Positions 6,860 through 14,075 of a stretch of DNA of 14,401 nt are shown here, one piece after another (positions within the stretch are counted from its first letter, which is position 1; the number at the start of each line of letters is the position of its first letter). Origin of the DNA: an uncultured Chitinophagaceae bacterium (GTDB lineage: Bacteria; Bacteroidota; Bacteroidia; Chitinophagales; Chitinophagaceae); contig CAILAF010000595.1 in NCBI GenBank assembly GCA_903832075.1, positions 1 to 14,401 on the forward strand, written 5' to 3'. The translations under genes were made by a program, and so were the position numbers. A model generated the notes under the pieces. That model worked only from the letters and a program-made list of their open reading frames with translations. It was not told where the DNA came from and did no database searches.

Positions 6860-8584
6860 ATGATGAAGAAGACCATTTCTTTTTTTATTGCAGTAGTGAT
6901 GACTGCAAATGTGCTGATGGCACAAAGTGTACAGGATGGTATTAAACTCCTGAATTATGAAAAAGATAAAAGTGCTAAAGAGCTTTTGCAAAAGTTATAT
7001 GATGCAAATTCAAAAGATGCTCAAACCATTTATTGGTTAGGTCAGGCTTTTATTGCATTAGATGATGTTAAAAGTGCAAAAGCAGTATACGAAAAAGCAA
7101 TGAATGATGGCGTGAATGATCCATGGATTTGGGTTGGTTCCGGTCATGTGCAATTATTAGAAGGTGGTGATATTAATGCTGCTAAACAAAAATTTGAACA
7201 AGCCATCACATCAACAACAGAAAGCAAAGGAAAAAATAAAGGCAAACCAAGTGCTGCTATTTTAAATGCAATTGGCAGAGCTAATGCAGTTGGTCATTTG
7301 GTTTCCGATTTAAGCAGCAGTAAAGTTGGTGATGTATTGTATGGAATTGAAAAATTAAAACAAGCCGAAGCAATTGATTTAACTAATCCTGATATCGCAA
7401 TTAATGAAGGATTAAGTTATAGAAAATTAGGCGGTGAATATGGTGGCGATGCACAAAAAGCTTTTGAAGAAGCCATTCGTCGTGATCCTAAAAATGCACG
7501 AGCCATGTATTTGATTGGAAAAATTTATGTAACACAGAATAATAAAGAATCTTTAGAAACTTATTTTAATAATGCTATTGCAGCTGATCCAACATTTCCG
7601 CCTGTTTATTTAGAATTATTTAATTATTATTCTGAAAAAGATGTAAACCGGGCAAAAGATTATGTTGACAATTTTTTGAAGTATGCTGATAAAGATCCTA
7701 AGAACGATTTCTTTTATGCTGATTATTTATTTCGTGCAGGTAAATACAACGAATCAATTGCTAAAGCAAAAGAAATAGAAACTTCGGCAGGTATTGCAAA
7801 TGTTCCTGAATTAAACATTTTGTATGCTTACGATTATGATAAATTAGGAGATTCCGTTTTAGCAAAATCTTATGTAGAAAAATATTTTGCTGCTGTTCCT
7901 GCAAGTAAAACACAAGCCGCTGATTATAACTTGGCAATTAAAGTGCTTTCTAAATTTCCGGGTAATGAAGATGCAACAGTTGGATATATCAAAAAAGCGA
8001 TTGATGCAGATACCTCTACTGTTAATAAAATTAATTTTATGCAGCAAGCTGCTAATATTTATGGTAATATAAAAAATTATCCAAGCCAATTATTTTGGTG
8101 GAAACAAATTGCTGGTTTGAAAAAAGATTTGGGTAATCGTGATTTTTATTTTTTGTGTGATGTTTCGATAAAAGCAAATGATACAACTTCTGCTAATCAA
8201 TTCAGTGCAGCGTATGTACAAAAATTTCCTAATGAAATGTTACCATATCGTTTTCAAGCCATTTCAGCTGTTTTAACCGATTTTGATACTACCAAGGGAA
8301 CTGCTATTCCTGCAGTAGAACAATATATTAGTATTTTAAGTAAAGATCCTGCTAAATTTCAAAGAACGCTGCCATATCAATTCTATTATTTAGCCGGATA
8401 TTATCATGATAAAGTGAAAGATTATGCGAAAGCATTGGAAGTTTTAAATAGGTTATTGACCATTTACCCTGATGATAAATACGGATTGAATGTTAAACCA
8501 ATTGTAGAAAAGGAATTGGCAGCGCCTCCACCAAAGAATTCGGGAAATAAACAGCCAAATGGCGCTCCCCCCAAAAATAAATAA
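6860..8584 (+). CDS. Secreted TPR-repeat protein
   Basis: The product is a 574-residue exported protein made mostly of tetratricopeptide-like helical repeats, which usually serve as protein-binding scaffolds. A signal peptide covers about 1-21 (ending VLMAQ). Helical pairs with TPR character are clearest at about 53-83 (IYWLGQAFIALDDVKSAKAV), 177-210, 211-243 (ARAMYLIGKIYVTQNNKESL), 280-305 and 505-538. The C-terminal 20 residues are a low-complexity Pro/Lys/Asn tail (PPPKN...APPKNK). Two adjacent ATGs, 6860 and 6863, are possible starts. It lies 12 bp after the lipoprotein gene and ends at a strong terminator, making it the last gene of the tonB cluster. It probably acts in the periplasm together with TonB or the lipoprotein, but the partner is unknown. 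Confidence 0.88.
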   Translation: MMKKTISFFIAVVMTANVLMAQSVQDGIKLLNYEKDKSAKELLQKLYDANSKDAQTIYWLGQAFIALDDVKSAKAVYEKAMNDGVNDPWIWVGSGHVQLLEGGDINAAKQKFEQAITSTTESKGKNKGKPSAAILNAIGRANAVGHLVSDLSSSKVGDVLYGIEKLKQAEAIDLTNPDIAINEGLSYRKLGGEYGGDAQKAFEEAIRRDPKNARAMYLIGKIYVTQNNKESLETYFNNAIAADPTFPPVYLELFNYYSEKDVNRAKDYVDNFLKYADKDPKNDFFYADYLFRAGKYNESIAKAKEIETSAGIANVPELNILYAYDYDKLGDSVLAKSYVEKYFAAVPASKTQAADYNLAIKVLSKFPGNEDATVGYIKKAIDADTSTVNKINFMQQAANIYGNIKNYPSQLFWWKQIAGLKKDLGNRDFYFLCDVSIKANDTTSANQFSAAYVQKFPNEMLPYRFQAISAVLTDFDTTKGTAIPAVEQYISILSKDPAKFQRTLPYQFYYLAGYYHDKVKDYAKALEVLNRLLTIYPDDKYGLNVKPIVEKELAAPPPKNSGNKQPNGAPPKNK

Positions 8585-8587
8585 ATA

Positions 8588-8620
8588 AAAAACTCCTCAT
8601 AATCGAGGAGTTTTTCTTTT
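8588..8620 (+). terminator. Rho-independent terminator of the tonB cluster
   Basis: A perfect 11-bp inverted repeat, AAAAACTCCTC (8588-8598) and GAGGAGTTTTT (8605-8615), encloses a 6-nt loop and runs into a T-rich tail to 8620. It begins 4 bp after the TPR stop codon. The matching A-tract makes it potentially bidirectional. It separates the tonB cluster from the nuo operon. Confidence 0.92.
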
Positions 8621-8644
8621 GTATGCTTTGCAAGCTTATTTTTG
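8618..8644 (+). promoter_or_regulatory. Candidate promoter of the nuo operon
   Basis: A perfect -7 element TATTTTTG at 8637-8644 (consensus TAnnTTTG) has an upstream TTTG at 8618-8621. The 15-bp gap is a little shorter than the roughly 19 bp usual in Bacteroidota. Transcription would start near 8650, giving a leader of about 15 nt before nuoA. It sits directly behind the terminator, the expected place for the operon promoter. Confidence 0.55.
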
Positions 8645-8665
8645 CAAATCATTTCAATGTGAGTT

Positions 8666-9064
8666 ATGAATTTGATCTCTTTCCTTTTAGATGCAACAGA
8701 TAATACGGCAGCCAGTTATTTTCCTATAGGTATTCAATTAATTTTTGCTGCAGGTTTTGTAGCAGTCATGATTGCATTATCGGCGTGGGTTGGTCCTAAA
8801 CGCAGAACAAGTGATAAATTAGAAACATTTACAAGTGGTATTGCTTCTCATGGAGATGCACGGCAACCTATTGCTATCAAATATTTTTTAGTAGCAATCT
8901 TATTTGTTTTGTTTGATGTGGAAGTAATTTTTTTCTATCCTTATGCCGTTAATTTTAAAGCATTGGGATGGGATGGGTTTTTGGCTGTATTAATGTTTGT
9001 TGCTTTTTTCTTGATAGGCTTTATATATATCATCAAGAAAGGAGCATTGGATTGGGAAGACTAA
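8666..9064 (+). CDS. nuoA: NADH-quinone oxidoreductase subunit A
   Basis: NuoA is a membrane subunit of complex I next to the quinone-access site, where the peripheral and membrane arms meet. The 132-residue protein has three helices at about 17-42, 72-93 and 102-124. The conserved loop runs from GPKRRT through SGIASHGDARQPI, and helix 2 carries the family hallmark FDVEVIFFYP with its acidic residues. Length and motif order are normal. It is the first gene of the nuo operon, placed after a terminator and a good -7 element. Confidence 0.95.
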   Translation: MNLISFLLDATDNTAASYFPIGIQLIFAAGFVAVMIALSAWVGPKRRTSDKLETFTSGIASHGDARQPIAIKYFLVAILFVLFDVEVIFFYPYAVNFKALGWDGFLAVLMFVAFFLIGFIYIIKKGALDWED

Positions 9065-9075
9065 ACATTATTTTA

Positions 9076-9159
9076 GATGTACGATTTATGATTTTAGATT
9101 TATTGAAACAATATTGATATATCTAAAAATCGTAAATCAAAAATTGTAAATCAAAAATT
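9076..9159 (+). repeat. Repeat-rich nuoA-nuoB spacer
   Basis: The 99-bp spacer is built of repeat words. Positions 9076-9100 match 21 of 25 bases of the repeat in hisS (3278-3302). ATTTTAGAT (9091-9099) can pair with ATCTAAAAAT (9121-9130) with one bulge. GTAAATCAAAAATT occurs twice in perfect tandem at 9132-9145 and 9146-9159, ending 4 bp before the nuoB ATG. Its function is unknown. Confidence 0.75.
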
Positions 9160-9163
9160 TTCT

Positions 9164-9751
9164 ATGCGTCCTGTACGTTTTAATATTCATCCTAAAGAAG
9201 CTAACATTAATAATTCCATTAGTGTTACTGAAGCGCCTGATGGTTATAGTGGTGAAGGATTCTTTACTGCTAAACTGAGTGATGTAGTTGGATTGGCTCG
9301 TAAAAATTCTATTTGGCCTTTACCATTTGCAACTTCATGTTGTGGTATTGAATTTATGGCGACTGCTGCGGCGCATTATGATTTAGGAAGATTTGGTGCA
9401 GAGCGTATGGCATTCACTCCACGTCAATGTGATTTATTAATGGTGATGGGAACCATTGCTAAAAAAATGGGACCTGTTCTTCGTCAAGTATATCTTCAAA
9501 TGGCAGAACCGCGCTGGGTTTTATCGGTTGGTGCTTGTGCAAGCAGTGGCGGTATTTTTGATACATACAGTGTATTACAAGGCATTGATCAAATCATTCC
9601 GGTAGATGTATATGTGCCTGGTTGTCCGCCAAGACCTGAAGCAATTCTTGATGGTTTTATGAAGATTCAAGATTTGGTTGGACAAGAAAGTATAAGAAGA
9701 AGAAACAGCGAACAATACAAAACATTGTTAGCGAGTTATGGTATTCAATAA
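9164..9751 (+). CDS. nuoB: NADH-quinone oxidoreductase subunit B
   Basis: NuoB carries cluster N2, the last Fe-S centre of complex I, which passes electrons to quinone. All four ligands are present: the tandem cysteines C59-C60 (ATSCCGIEF), C125 (VGACASSGG) and C154 (VPGCPPRPEA). The 195-residue length includes a roughly 30-residue N-terminal extension before the conserved core. The ATG at 9164 is the only upstream start; the next Met is at residue 65, inside the core. It follows nuoA after a repeat-rich spacer and precedes nuoC by 20 bp. Confidence 0.97.
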   Translation: MRPVRFNIHPKEANINNSISVTEAPDGYSGEGFFTAKLSDVVGLARKNSIWPLPFATSCCGIEFMATAAAHYDLGRFGAERMAFTPRQCDLLMVMGTIAKKMGPVLRQVYLQMAEPRWVLSVGACASSGGIFDTYSVLQGIDQIIPVDVYVPGCPPRPEAILDGFMKIQDLVGQESIRRRNSEQYKTLLASYGIQ

Positions 9752-9771
9752 AAAGTTTTGACTTTTGATTT
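9752..9771 (+). repeat. nuoB-nuoC leader repeat word
   Basis: The whole 20-bp spacer is AAAGTTTTGACTTTTGATTT. It shares the 11-mer TTTTGACTTTT, in the same orientation towards the downstream gene, with the hisS leader (4135-4172). Confidence 0.45.
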
Positions 9772-10290
9772 ATGAGTTTAACGAACGATAGAATTAAAGA
9801 AAGATTGATAGAAAAGTTTGGGGAATCGGTTTCCAAATTTGAAGAACCTTATGATTTGCTTTCTTTTGAAACACCAAAAGAAAATAATTTAAAAGTGTTA
9901 CAATTCTTACATGATGATGATGAATTAAAATTTCATTTTCTTACAGACTTGTGTGCAATAAATTATCCCGATGATAAAGGAAAAGAATTGGCTGTTGTTT
10001 ATCATTTACATAATCTGGTTGATAATGTTCGCATTCGTTTTAAAGTGTTTACTGATATTCAACAACCGGATGTTTTTACGGCATCAAAATTATTTTCTTC
10101 TGCCAATTGGATGGAAAGAGAAACGTACGATTTTTTTGGTGTGAATTTTATTGGTCATCCAAATTTGAAAAGAATATTAAATGTAGATGAGATGGATTAT
10201 TTTCCTTTAAGAAAAGAATATCCATTAGAAGATCAAACAAGAGTTGATAAAGATGATGCTATGTTTGGAAGAGGCGGAACAATTAGTTAA
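9772..10290 (+). CDS. nuoC: NADH-quinone oxidoreductase subunit C
   Basis: NuoC is a 30-kDa-type peripheral-arm subunit of complex I that packs against NuoD and holds no cofactor. The 172-residue protein has the family signature ERETYDFFGVNFIGHPNLKR (115-134), then FPLRKEYPLED (144-154). It is a separate gene, not fused to nuoD as in E. coli. It begins 20 bp after nuoB. Confidence 0.95.
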   Translation: MSLTNDRIKERLIEKFGESVSKFEEPYDLLSFETPKENNLKVLQFLHDDDELKFHFLTDLCAINYPDDKGKELAVVYHLHNLVDNVRIRFKVFTDIQQPDVFTASKLFSSANWMERETYDFFGVNFIGHPNLKRILNVDEMDYFPLRKEYPLEDQTRVDKDDAMFGRGGTIS

Positions 10291-10297
10291 TGTGAAG

Positions 10298-10307
10298 ATT
10301 TGCAAAT
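10298..10307. repeat. Palindrome in the nuoC-nuoD spacer
   Basis: ATTTGCAAAT is a perfect 10-bp palindrome just after the nuoC stop, overlapped by two copies of CAAATG (10303-10308 and 10311-10316). No function is evident. Confidence 0.4.
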
Positions 10308-10336
10308 GTTCAAATGAGATGATTAAAGAACAAAAA

Positions 10337-10388
10337 GTTGAAGTGTGCGACGCAACTAAGTTTAATTGAAATACAAAAGTTGGTAACA
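10337..10388 (+). repeat. 52-bp dispersed element, copy A (before nuoD)
   Basis: The element has the constant left end GTTGAAGTGTGCGACGCAA (10337-10355), a 17-bp variable centre, and the constant right end ACAAAAGTTGGTAACA (10373-10388). It ends 10 bp before the nuoD ATG. Copy B at 12639-12690 has identical ends and exactly the same spacing. The left flank AAGAACAAAAAGTTG (10326-10340) resembles the right part of copy B, suggesting a former tandem arrangement. Confidence 0.85.
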
Positions 10389-10398
10389 TAAAAATAAA

Positions 10399-11625
10399 AT
10401 GCAAGAGCAACATCATATAAAATTACCGGAAGGCTCAATTGAGAAACTGACCACAACATTGAATTTGGGTCCAACGCATCCTGCAACACATGGTGTGTTT
10501 CAAAATATTTTGGAGTTAGATGGGGAACGAATAGTTTCAACAGAACAAACGGTTGGATATATTCATCGGGCCTTTGAAAAATTAGCAGAGCGAAGACCGT
10601 TATATCAAATTACTCCATTAACAGACCGTTTAAATTATTGCAGTAGTCCATTAAATAATATGGGTTGGCATATTACTTGCGAAAAATTATTGAATATACA
10701 AACACCAAAACGTGTTGATTATTTGCGTGTGATAATTATGGAGTTGGCGCGAATTGCAGATCATTTAATTTGTAATTCTATTGTTGCAGTTGATGCAGGT
10801 GCTTTTACAGGGTTTGTTTATGTGATGGAATACAGAGAATTAATTTATGAAATATATGAAGAAATATGTGGCTCCCGTCTTACTACTAATATTGGGCGTA
10901 TTGGCGGCTTTGAAAGGAATTTCTCAAATACAGCGTTTGAGAAACTCGAAAAATTCTTAATAGAATATCCAAAAGTGTTGAAAGAATTTGAAGGATTGTG
11001 TACGCGCAATCGAATTTTTATGGATCGTTTACAAAATACTGGTGGCATTAGTGCAGAGCGTGCATTGAATTATGGATTTACCGGACCAAATCTTCGTGCA
11101 ACTGGAGTTGATTATGATGTGCGTGTTCATACGCCATACAGCAGTTACGAAGATTTTGATTTTATTATTCCTGTTGGAAAAACAGGCGATAACTATGATC
11201 GTTATTTAGTGCGTGAAGAAGAAATGTGGCAATCACTTTCTATTATTGAACAAGCATATAGAAAAGTAAAAGAGTTTACAGGCGTTGATGCAGAAGTGTT
11301 TCATGCAAATGTTCCTGAATATTATTTGCCCAAGAAAGAAGATGTATACACAAAAATGGAATCATTGATCTGGCATTTTAAAATCATCATGGGCGAAACA
11401 AATATTCCGAAAGGAGAAGTTTATCATTCAATCGAAGCTGCAAATGGTGAGTTGGGATTTTATTTAATTAGTGATGGCGGAAGAACACCCTATCGTCTGC
11501 ATTTCAGAAGGCCATGTTTTATTTATTATCAGGCTTATGGCGAATTGACAAAGGGTGCAATGTTGAGTGATGCAATCATCACTATGAGTAGTTTGAATTT
11601 GATTGCAGGAGAAATGGATGCGTAA
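10399..11625 (+). CDS. nuoD: NADH-quinone oxidoreductase subunit D
   Basis: NuoD is the 49-kDa-type subunit of complex I and forms the quinone pocket beside NuoB. The 408-residue protein contains GPTHPATHG at 24-32. H31 and Y80 (DRLNY) are 49 residues apart, the same spacing as the quinone-binding His38 and Tyr87 of Thermus Nqo4. The C-terminal segment GRTPYRLHFRRPCFIYYQA leads to SLNLIAGEMDA, where many homologues end GEVDR or GELDR. The 108-bp spacer before it holds copy A of the 52-bp element. Confidence 0.97.
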   Translation: MQEQHHIKLPEGSIEKLTTTLNLGPTHPATHGVFQNILELDGERIVSTEQTVGYIHRAFEKLAERRPLYQITPLTDRLNYCSSPLNNMGWHITCEKLLNIQTPKRVDYLRVIIMELARIADHLICNSIVAVDAGAFTGFVYVMEYRELIYEIYEEICGSRLTTNIGRIGGFERNFSNTAFEKLEKFLIEYPKVLKEFEGLCTRNRIFMDRLQNTGGISAERALNYGFTGPNLRATGVDYDVRVHTPYSSYEDFDFIIPVGKTGDNYDRYLVREEEMWQSLSIIEQAYRKVKEFTGVDAEVFHANVPEYYLPKKEDVYTKMESLIWHFKIIMGETNIPKGEVYHSIEAANGELGFYLISDGGRTPYRLHFRRPCFIYYQAYGELTKGAMLSDAIITMSSLNLIAGEMDA

Positions 11626-11628
11626 ATT

Positions 11629-11689
11629 ATTTTGAATGTTAAATGCTAAATTTTAAATGAAAGGTCATTCAACATTCATCATTCAAAAT
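11629..11689. repeat. Inverted repeats in the nuoD-nuoE spacer
   Basis: ATTTTGAATG (11629-11638) is the exact inverse of CATTCAAAAT (11680-11689). Inside it, AATGA (11656-11660) and TCATT (11665-11669) form a second small hairpin with loop AAGG. There is no T-tract after the outer stem, so a terminator is unlikely. Confidence 0.6.
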
Positions 11690-11703
11690 TTAAAATAAAA
11701 GTT

Positions 11704-12204
11704 GTGGCGAAATTTAATGATGCACAATTAACAGAGTTTAACCGATTGGTAGCACGTTATCCGCAAGGAAAACAGAAGAGTGCTTTACTGCCGGTATTAC
11801 ATTTGGCGCAAGAAAGTTTTGGTAATTGGTTAAGTGCAGAAACATTGGATTATGTTGCTGAGCTTTTGCAAATAAAACCAATCGAAGTTTACGAAGTGGC
11901 AACTTTTTACAGCATGTACAATTTAAAGCCTGTTGGCACATACATGTTCGAAGTTTGTCAAACCGGTCCATGTATGTTACGTGGTAGTGATGATATTATA
12001 AAATATATCGGTGATAAACTAAGTATCAAACCGGGTGAAACAACAACCGATGGTTTGTTTACGCTAAAAACTGTTGAATGTTTAGGTGCTTGCGGTTATG
12101 CGCCGTTGATGCAATTGGGAAAACATTATCGCGAACATTTAACCAAAGAAAAAGTGGATTCGATTATTGAAGACTGCAGAAAAAATGCAGCGAGAAATAA
12201 TTAA
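11704..12204 (+). CDS. nuoE: NADH-quinone oxidoreductase subunit E
   Basis: NuoE is the thioredoxin-fold subunit of the NADH-dehydrogenase module and carries the 2Fe-2S cluster N1a. Its ligands are C85, C90, C126 and C130 (CQTGPC and CLGAC), the usual CX4C and CX3C pairs. The 166-residue length is normal, and the helical N-terminal part includes YPQGKQKSALLPVLHLAQ (19-36). GTG at 11704 is the start; the next in-frame ATG is at residue 71, far inside the domain. The presence of nuoE with nuoF and nuoG shows that this complex can accept electrons from NADH, unlike the shorter versions of some Bacteroidota. Confidence 0.96.
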   Translation: MAKFNDAQLTEFNRLVARYPQGKQKSALLPVLHLAQESFGNWLSAETLDYVAELLQIKPIEVYEVATFYSMYNLKPVGTYMFEVCQTGPCMLRGSDDIIKYIGDKLSIKPGETTTDGLFTLKTVECLGACGYAPLMQLGKHYREHLTKEKVDSIIEDCRKNAARNN

Positions 12205-12210
12205 TGAATT

Positions 12211-12621
12211 ATGACAAATCTTTATCCATATTTATCTTTTGATGGCAATGCCGAAGAAGCATTGAATTTGTACAAAGAAATATTTAATGGAAAGATTGAA
12301 ATGATCATGCGATTTCAAGATGCTCCCTTTCCGACGGATGAAAGTGATAAAAATAAAATAATGCATGCTCGTTTGGTATTCGATAATAATTTAATCATCG
12401 TTGCAGACAGGATGCGGAAAAATGATGATACAAAAATTTTGAATGTGCAATTGATGCTGCATTTAAAAGATGAAGAAAAAACAGAAATTATTTTTTCGAA
12501 ATTATCAACCGATGGAATAGTGGTAATGCCTTTGTCAATTCAATTTTGGGGAAATAAATATGGAATAGTAAAAGATAAATTTGGAATTGATTGGATGTTA
12601 GATTGCGAAATGAAAAACTAG
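12211..12621 (+). CDS. VOC/PhnB-like protein inside the nuo operon
   Basis: The product is a 136-residue protein of the vicinal-oxygen-chelate superfamily, PhnB-like subgroup, whose members have varied and mostly unknown functions. Family marks are YPYLSFDGNAEEALNLYKE at the N-terminus, KIMHARLVFDNNLIIVAD in the middle and QFWGNKYGIVKDKFGIDWML near the C-terminus. It lies 6 bp after nuoE and before nuoF, with copy B of the 52-bp element following it, so it is almost certainly co-transcribed with complex I. It is not a known complex I subunit. It may be a passenger acquired with the rearranged spacer; a link to respiration is only a guess. Confidence 0.88.
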   Translation: MTNLYPYLSFDGNAEEALNLYKEIFNGKIEMIMRFQDAPFPTDESDKNKIMHARLVFDNNLIIVADRMRKNDDTKILNVQLMLHLKDEEKTEIIFSKLSTDGIVVMPLSIQFWGNKYGIVKDKFGIDWMLDCEMKN

Positions 12622-12638
12622 TTGAATAGAATTGTTGG

Positions 12639-12690
12639 GTTGAAGTGTGCGACGCAAGGAACCATGAGCAAAGAACAAAAGTTGGTAACA
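12639..12690 (+). repeat. 52-bp dispersed element, copy B (before nuoF)
   Basis: The ends GTTGAAGTGTGCGACGCAA (12639-12657) and ACAAAAGTTGGTAACA (12675-12690) are identical to copy A, around a different 17-bp centre. It ends 23 bp before the nuoF ATG, in the same orientation relative to the operon as copy A. Confidence 0.85.
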
Positions 12691-12713
12691 AAATAAAAAG
12701 CGAAAGCTAATAA

Positions 12714-14072
12714 ATGGGAGTAAAATTATTATTAGAAAAAGCACATATTGAAGGCATTCGTAGTTACGAAGTGTATCGCCGTGAGGGTGGTTATCGCAGT
12801 GTGGAAAAGGCTTTGAAGACAATGGTTCCTGAAGCAATTGTAGAAGAAGTGAAGAAAAGTGGTATTCGCGGTCGTGGTGGTGCAGGATTTCCGGCAGGTA
12901 TGAAATGGAGTTTTCTTGCAAAGCCAGAAGGTGTGCCACGTCATTTGGTTTGTAATGCAGATGAAAGTGAGCCGGGCACTTTTAAAGACCGATACTTGAT
13001 GGAAAAAATTCCTCATCTTTTAATTGAAGGATTAATTGTTTCATCATTTGCATTGGATTCGCATGATACATATATATATATACGTGGCGAATATGCATGG
13101 ATCGTTGATATTTTAGAACAAGCAATTACAGAAGCAACTAATAATGGGTGGTTAGGTAAAAATATTTTGGGAACAGGCTTCGATTGTAATATTCATGTGC
13201 AACGTGGTGCCGGTGCTTATATCTGTGGAGAAGAAACTGCATTGTTAGAAAGTTTGGAAGGTAAGCGCGGTAATCCAAGATTAAAGCCACCATTCCCGGC
13301 AGTAAAAGGTCTTTGGGATAGACCAACAGTTGTAAATAATGTTGAAACATTAGCCGCTGTTGTTCCAATTATAAATATGGGTGGAGATGAATATGCAAAG
13401 ATTGGTGTTGGAAAAAGTACCGGAACAAAATTAATTTCTGCTTGTGGTAATATTAATAAACCCGGTGTTTATGAAATTGATATGACCATCAGTGTAGAAG
13501 AATTTATTTATAGTGATGAATATTGCGGTGGTATCGCAAATGGAAAAAAATTAAAAGCTTGTATTCCCGGAGGTTCATCAGTTCCAATTCTTCCTGCAAA
13601 TTTATTATTGAAAACTGCAAAGGGTGAAACACGTTTAATGAATTATGAAAGTTTAAGTGATGGTGGTTTTGCAACCGGCACCATGATGGGAAGCGGTGGA
13701 TTTATTGTGTTGGATGAAGATCAATGCGTGGTAAAAAATACGTATACATTAGCAAGGTTTTATCGTCATGAAAGTTGCGGACAGTGTTCGCCATGCAGAG
13801 AAGGAACAGGTTGGATGGAAAAAATATTACACAACATTGAATATGGAAAAGGAAAATTAAGTGATATTGATTTGTTGTGGGATATTCAAAGTAAAATTGA
13901 AGGAAATACAATTTGTCCATTAGGTGATGCAGCTGCATGGCCTGTGGCAGCAGCGATTCGTCATTTCAGAGATGAGTTCGAATGGCATGTGTTGCATCCT
14001 GAAGAATCACAAAAAAGAAATTATGGATTGGCACATTATGCAGATGAAATTCATGTGCCTGTAACAGTATAA
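12714..14072 (+). CDS. nuoF: NADH-quinone oxidoreductase subunit F
   Basis: NuoF is the NADH-oxidising subunit of complex I, holding FMN and the 4Fe-4S cluster N3. The 452-residue protein shows the glycine-rich GIRGRGGAGFPAGMKW (50-65), CNADESEPGTFKDRYLME (80-97), GAGAYICGEETALLESLEGK (165-184) and the cluster ligands C355, C358 and C361 (CGQCSPC) with C401 (NTICPLGD). All parts are intact. It starts 92 bp after the VOC gene and ends 3 bp before nuoG, so it is tightly coupled to nuoG. Confidence 0.97.
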   Translation: MGVKLLLEKAHIEGIRSYEVYRREGGYRSVEKALKTMVPEAIVEEVKKSGIRGRGGAGFPAGMKWSFLAKPEGVPRHLVCNADESEPGTFKDRYLMEKIPHLLIEGLIVSSFALDSHDTYIYIRGEYAWIVDILEQAITEATNNGWLGKNILGTGFDCNIHVQRGAGAYICGEETALLESLEGKRGNPRLKPPFPAVKGLWDRPTVVNNVETLAAVVPIINMGGDEYAKIGVGKSTGTKLISACGNINKPGVYEIDMTISVEEFIYSDEYCGGIANGKKLKACIPGGSSVPILPANLLLKTAKGETRLMNYESLSDGGFATGTMMGSGGFIVLDEDQCVVKNTYTLARFYRHESCGQCSPCREGTGWMEKILHNIEYGKGKLSDIDLLWDIQSKIEGNTICPLGDAAAWPVAAAIRHFRDEFEWHVLHPEESQKRNYGLAHYADEIHVPVTV

Positions 14073-14075
14073 AAA

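Noticed and set aside
9132..9159. Possible CRISPR-like repeats
   Set aside because: Only two adjacent 14-bp units with no spacer between them and no cas genes.
10225..10416. Minus-strand reading frame sharing a MLPTFV...ASHTST peptide with another at 12488-12691
   Set aside because: The shared peptide is only the translation of the 52-bp repeat; both frames run antisense into nuo-operon genes and show no protein-like features.
11629..11689. Possible internal terminator between nuoD and nuoE
   Set aside because: The outer stem is AT-only in large part, has a 41-nt loop and no following T-tract; nuoE continues the operon.
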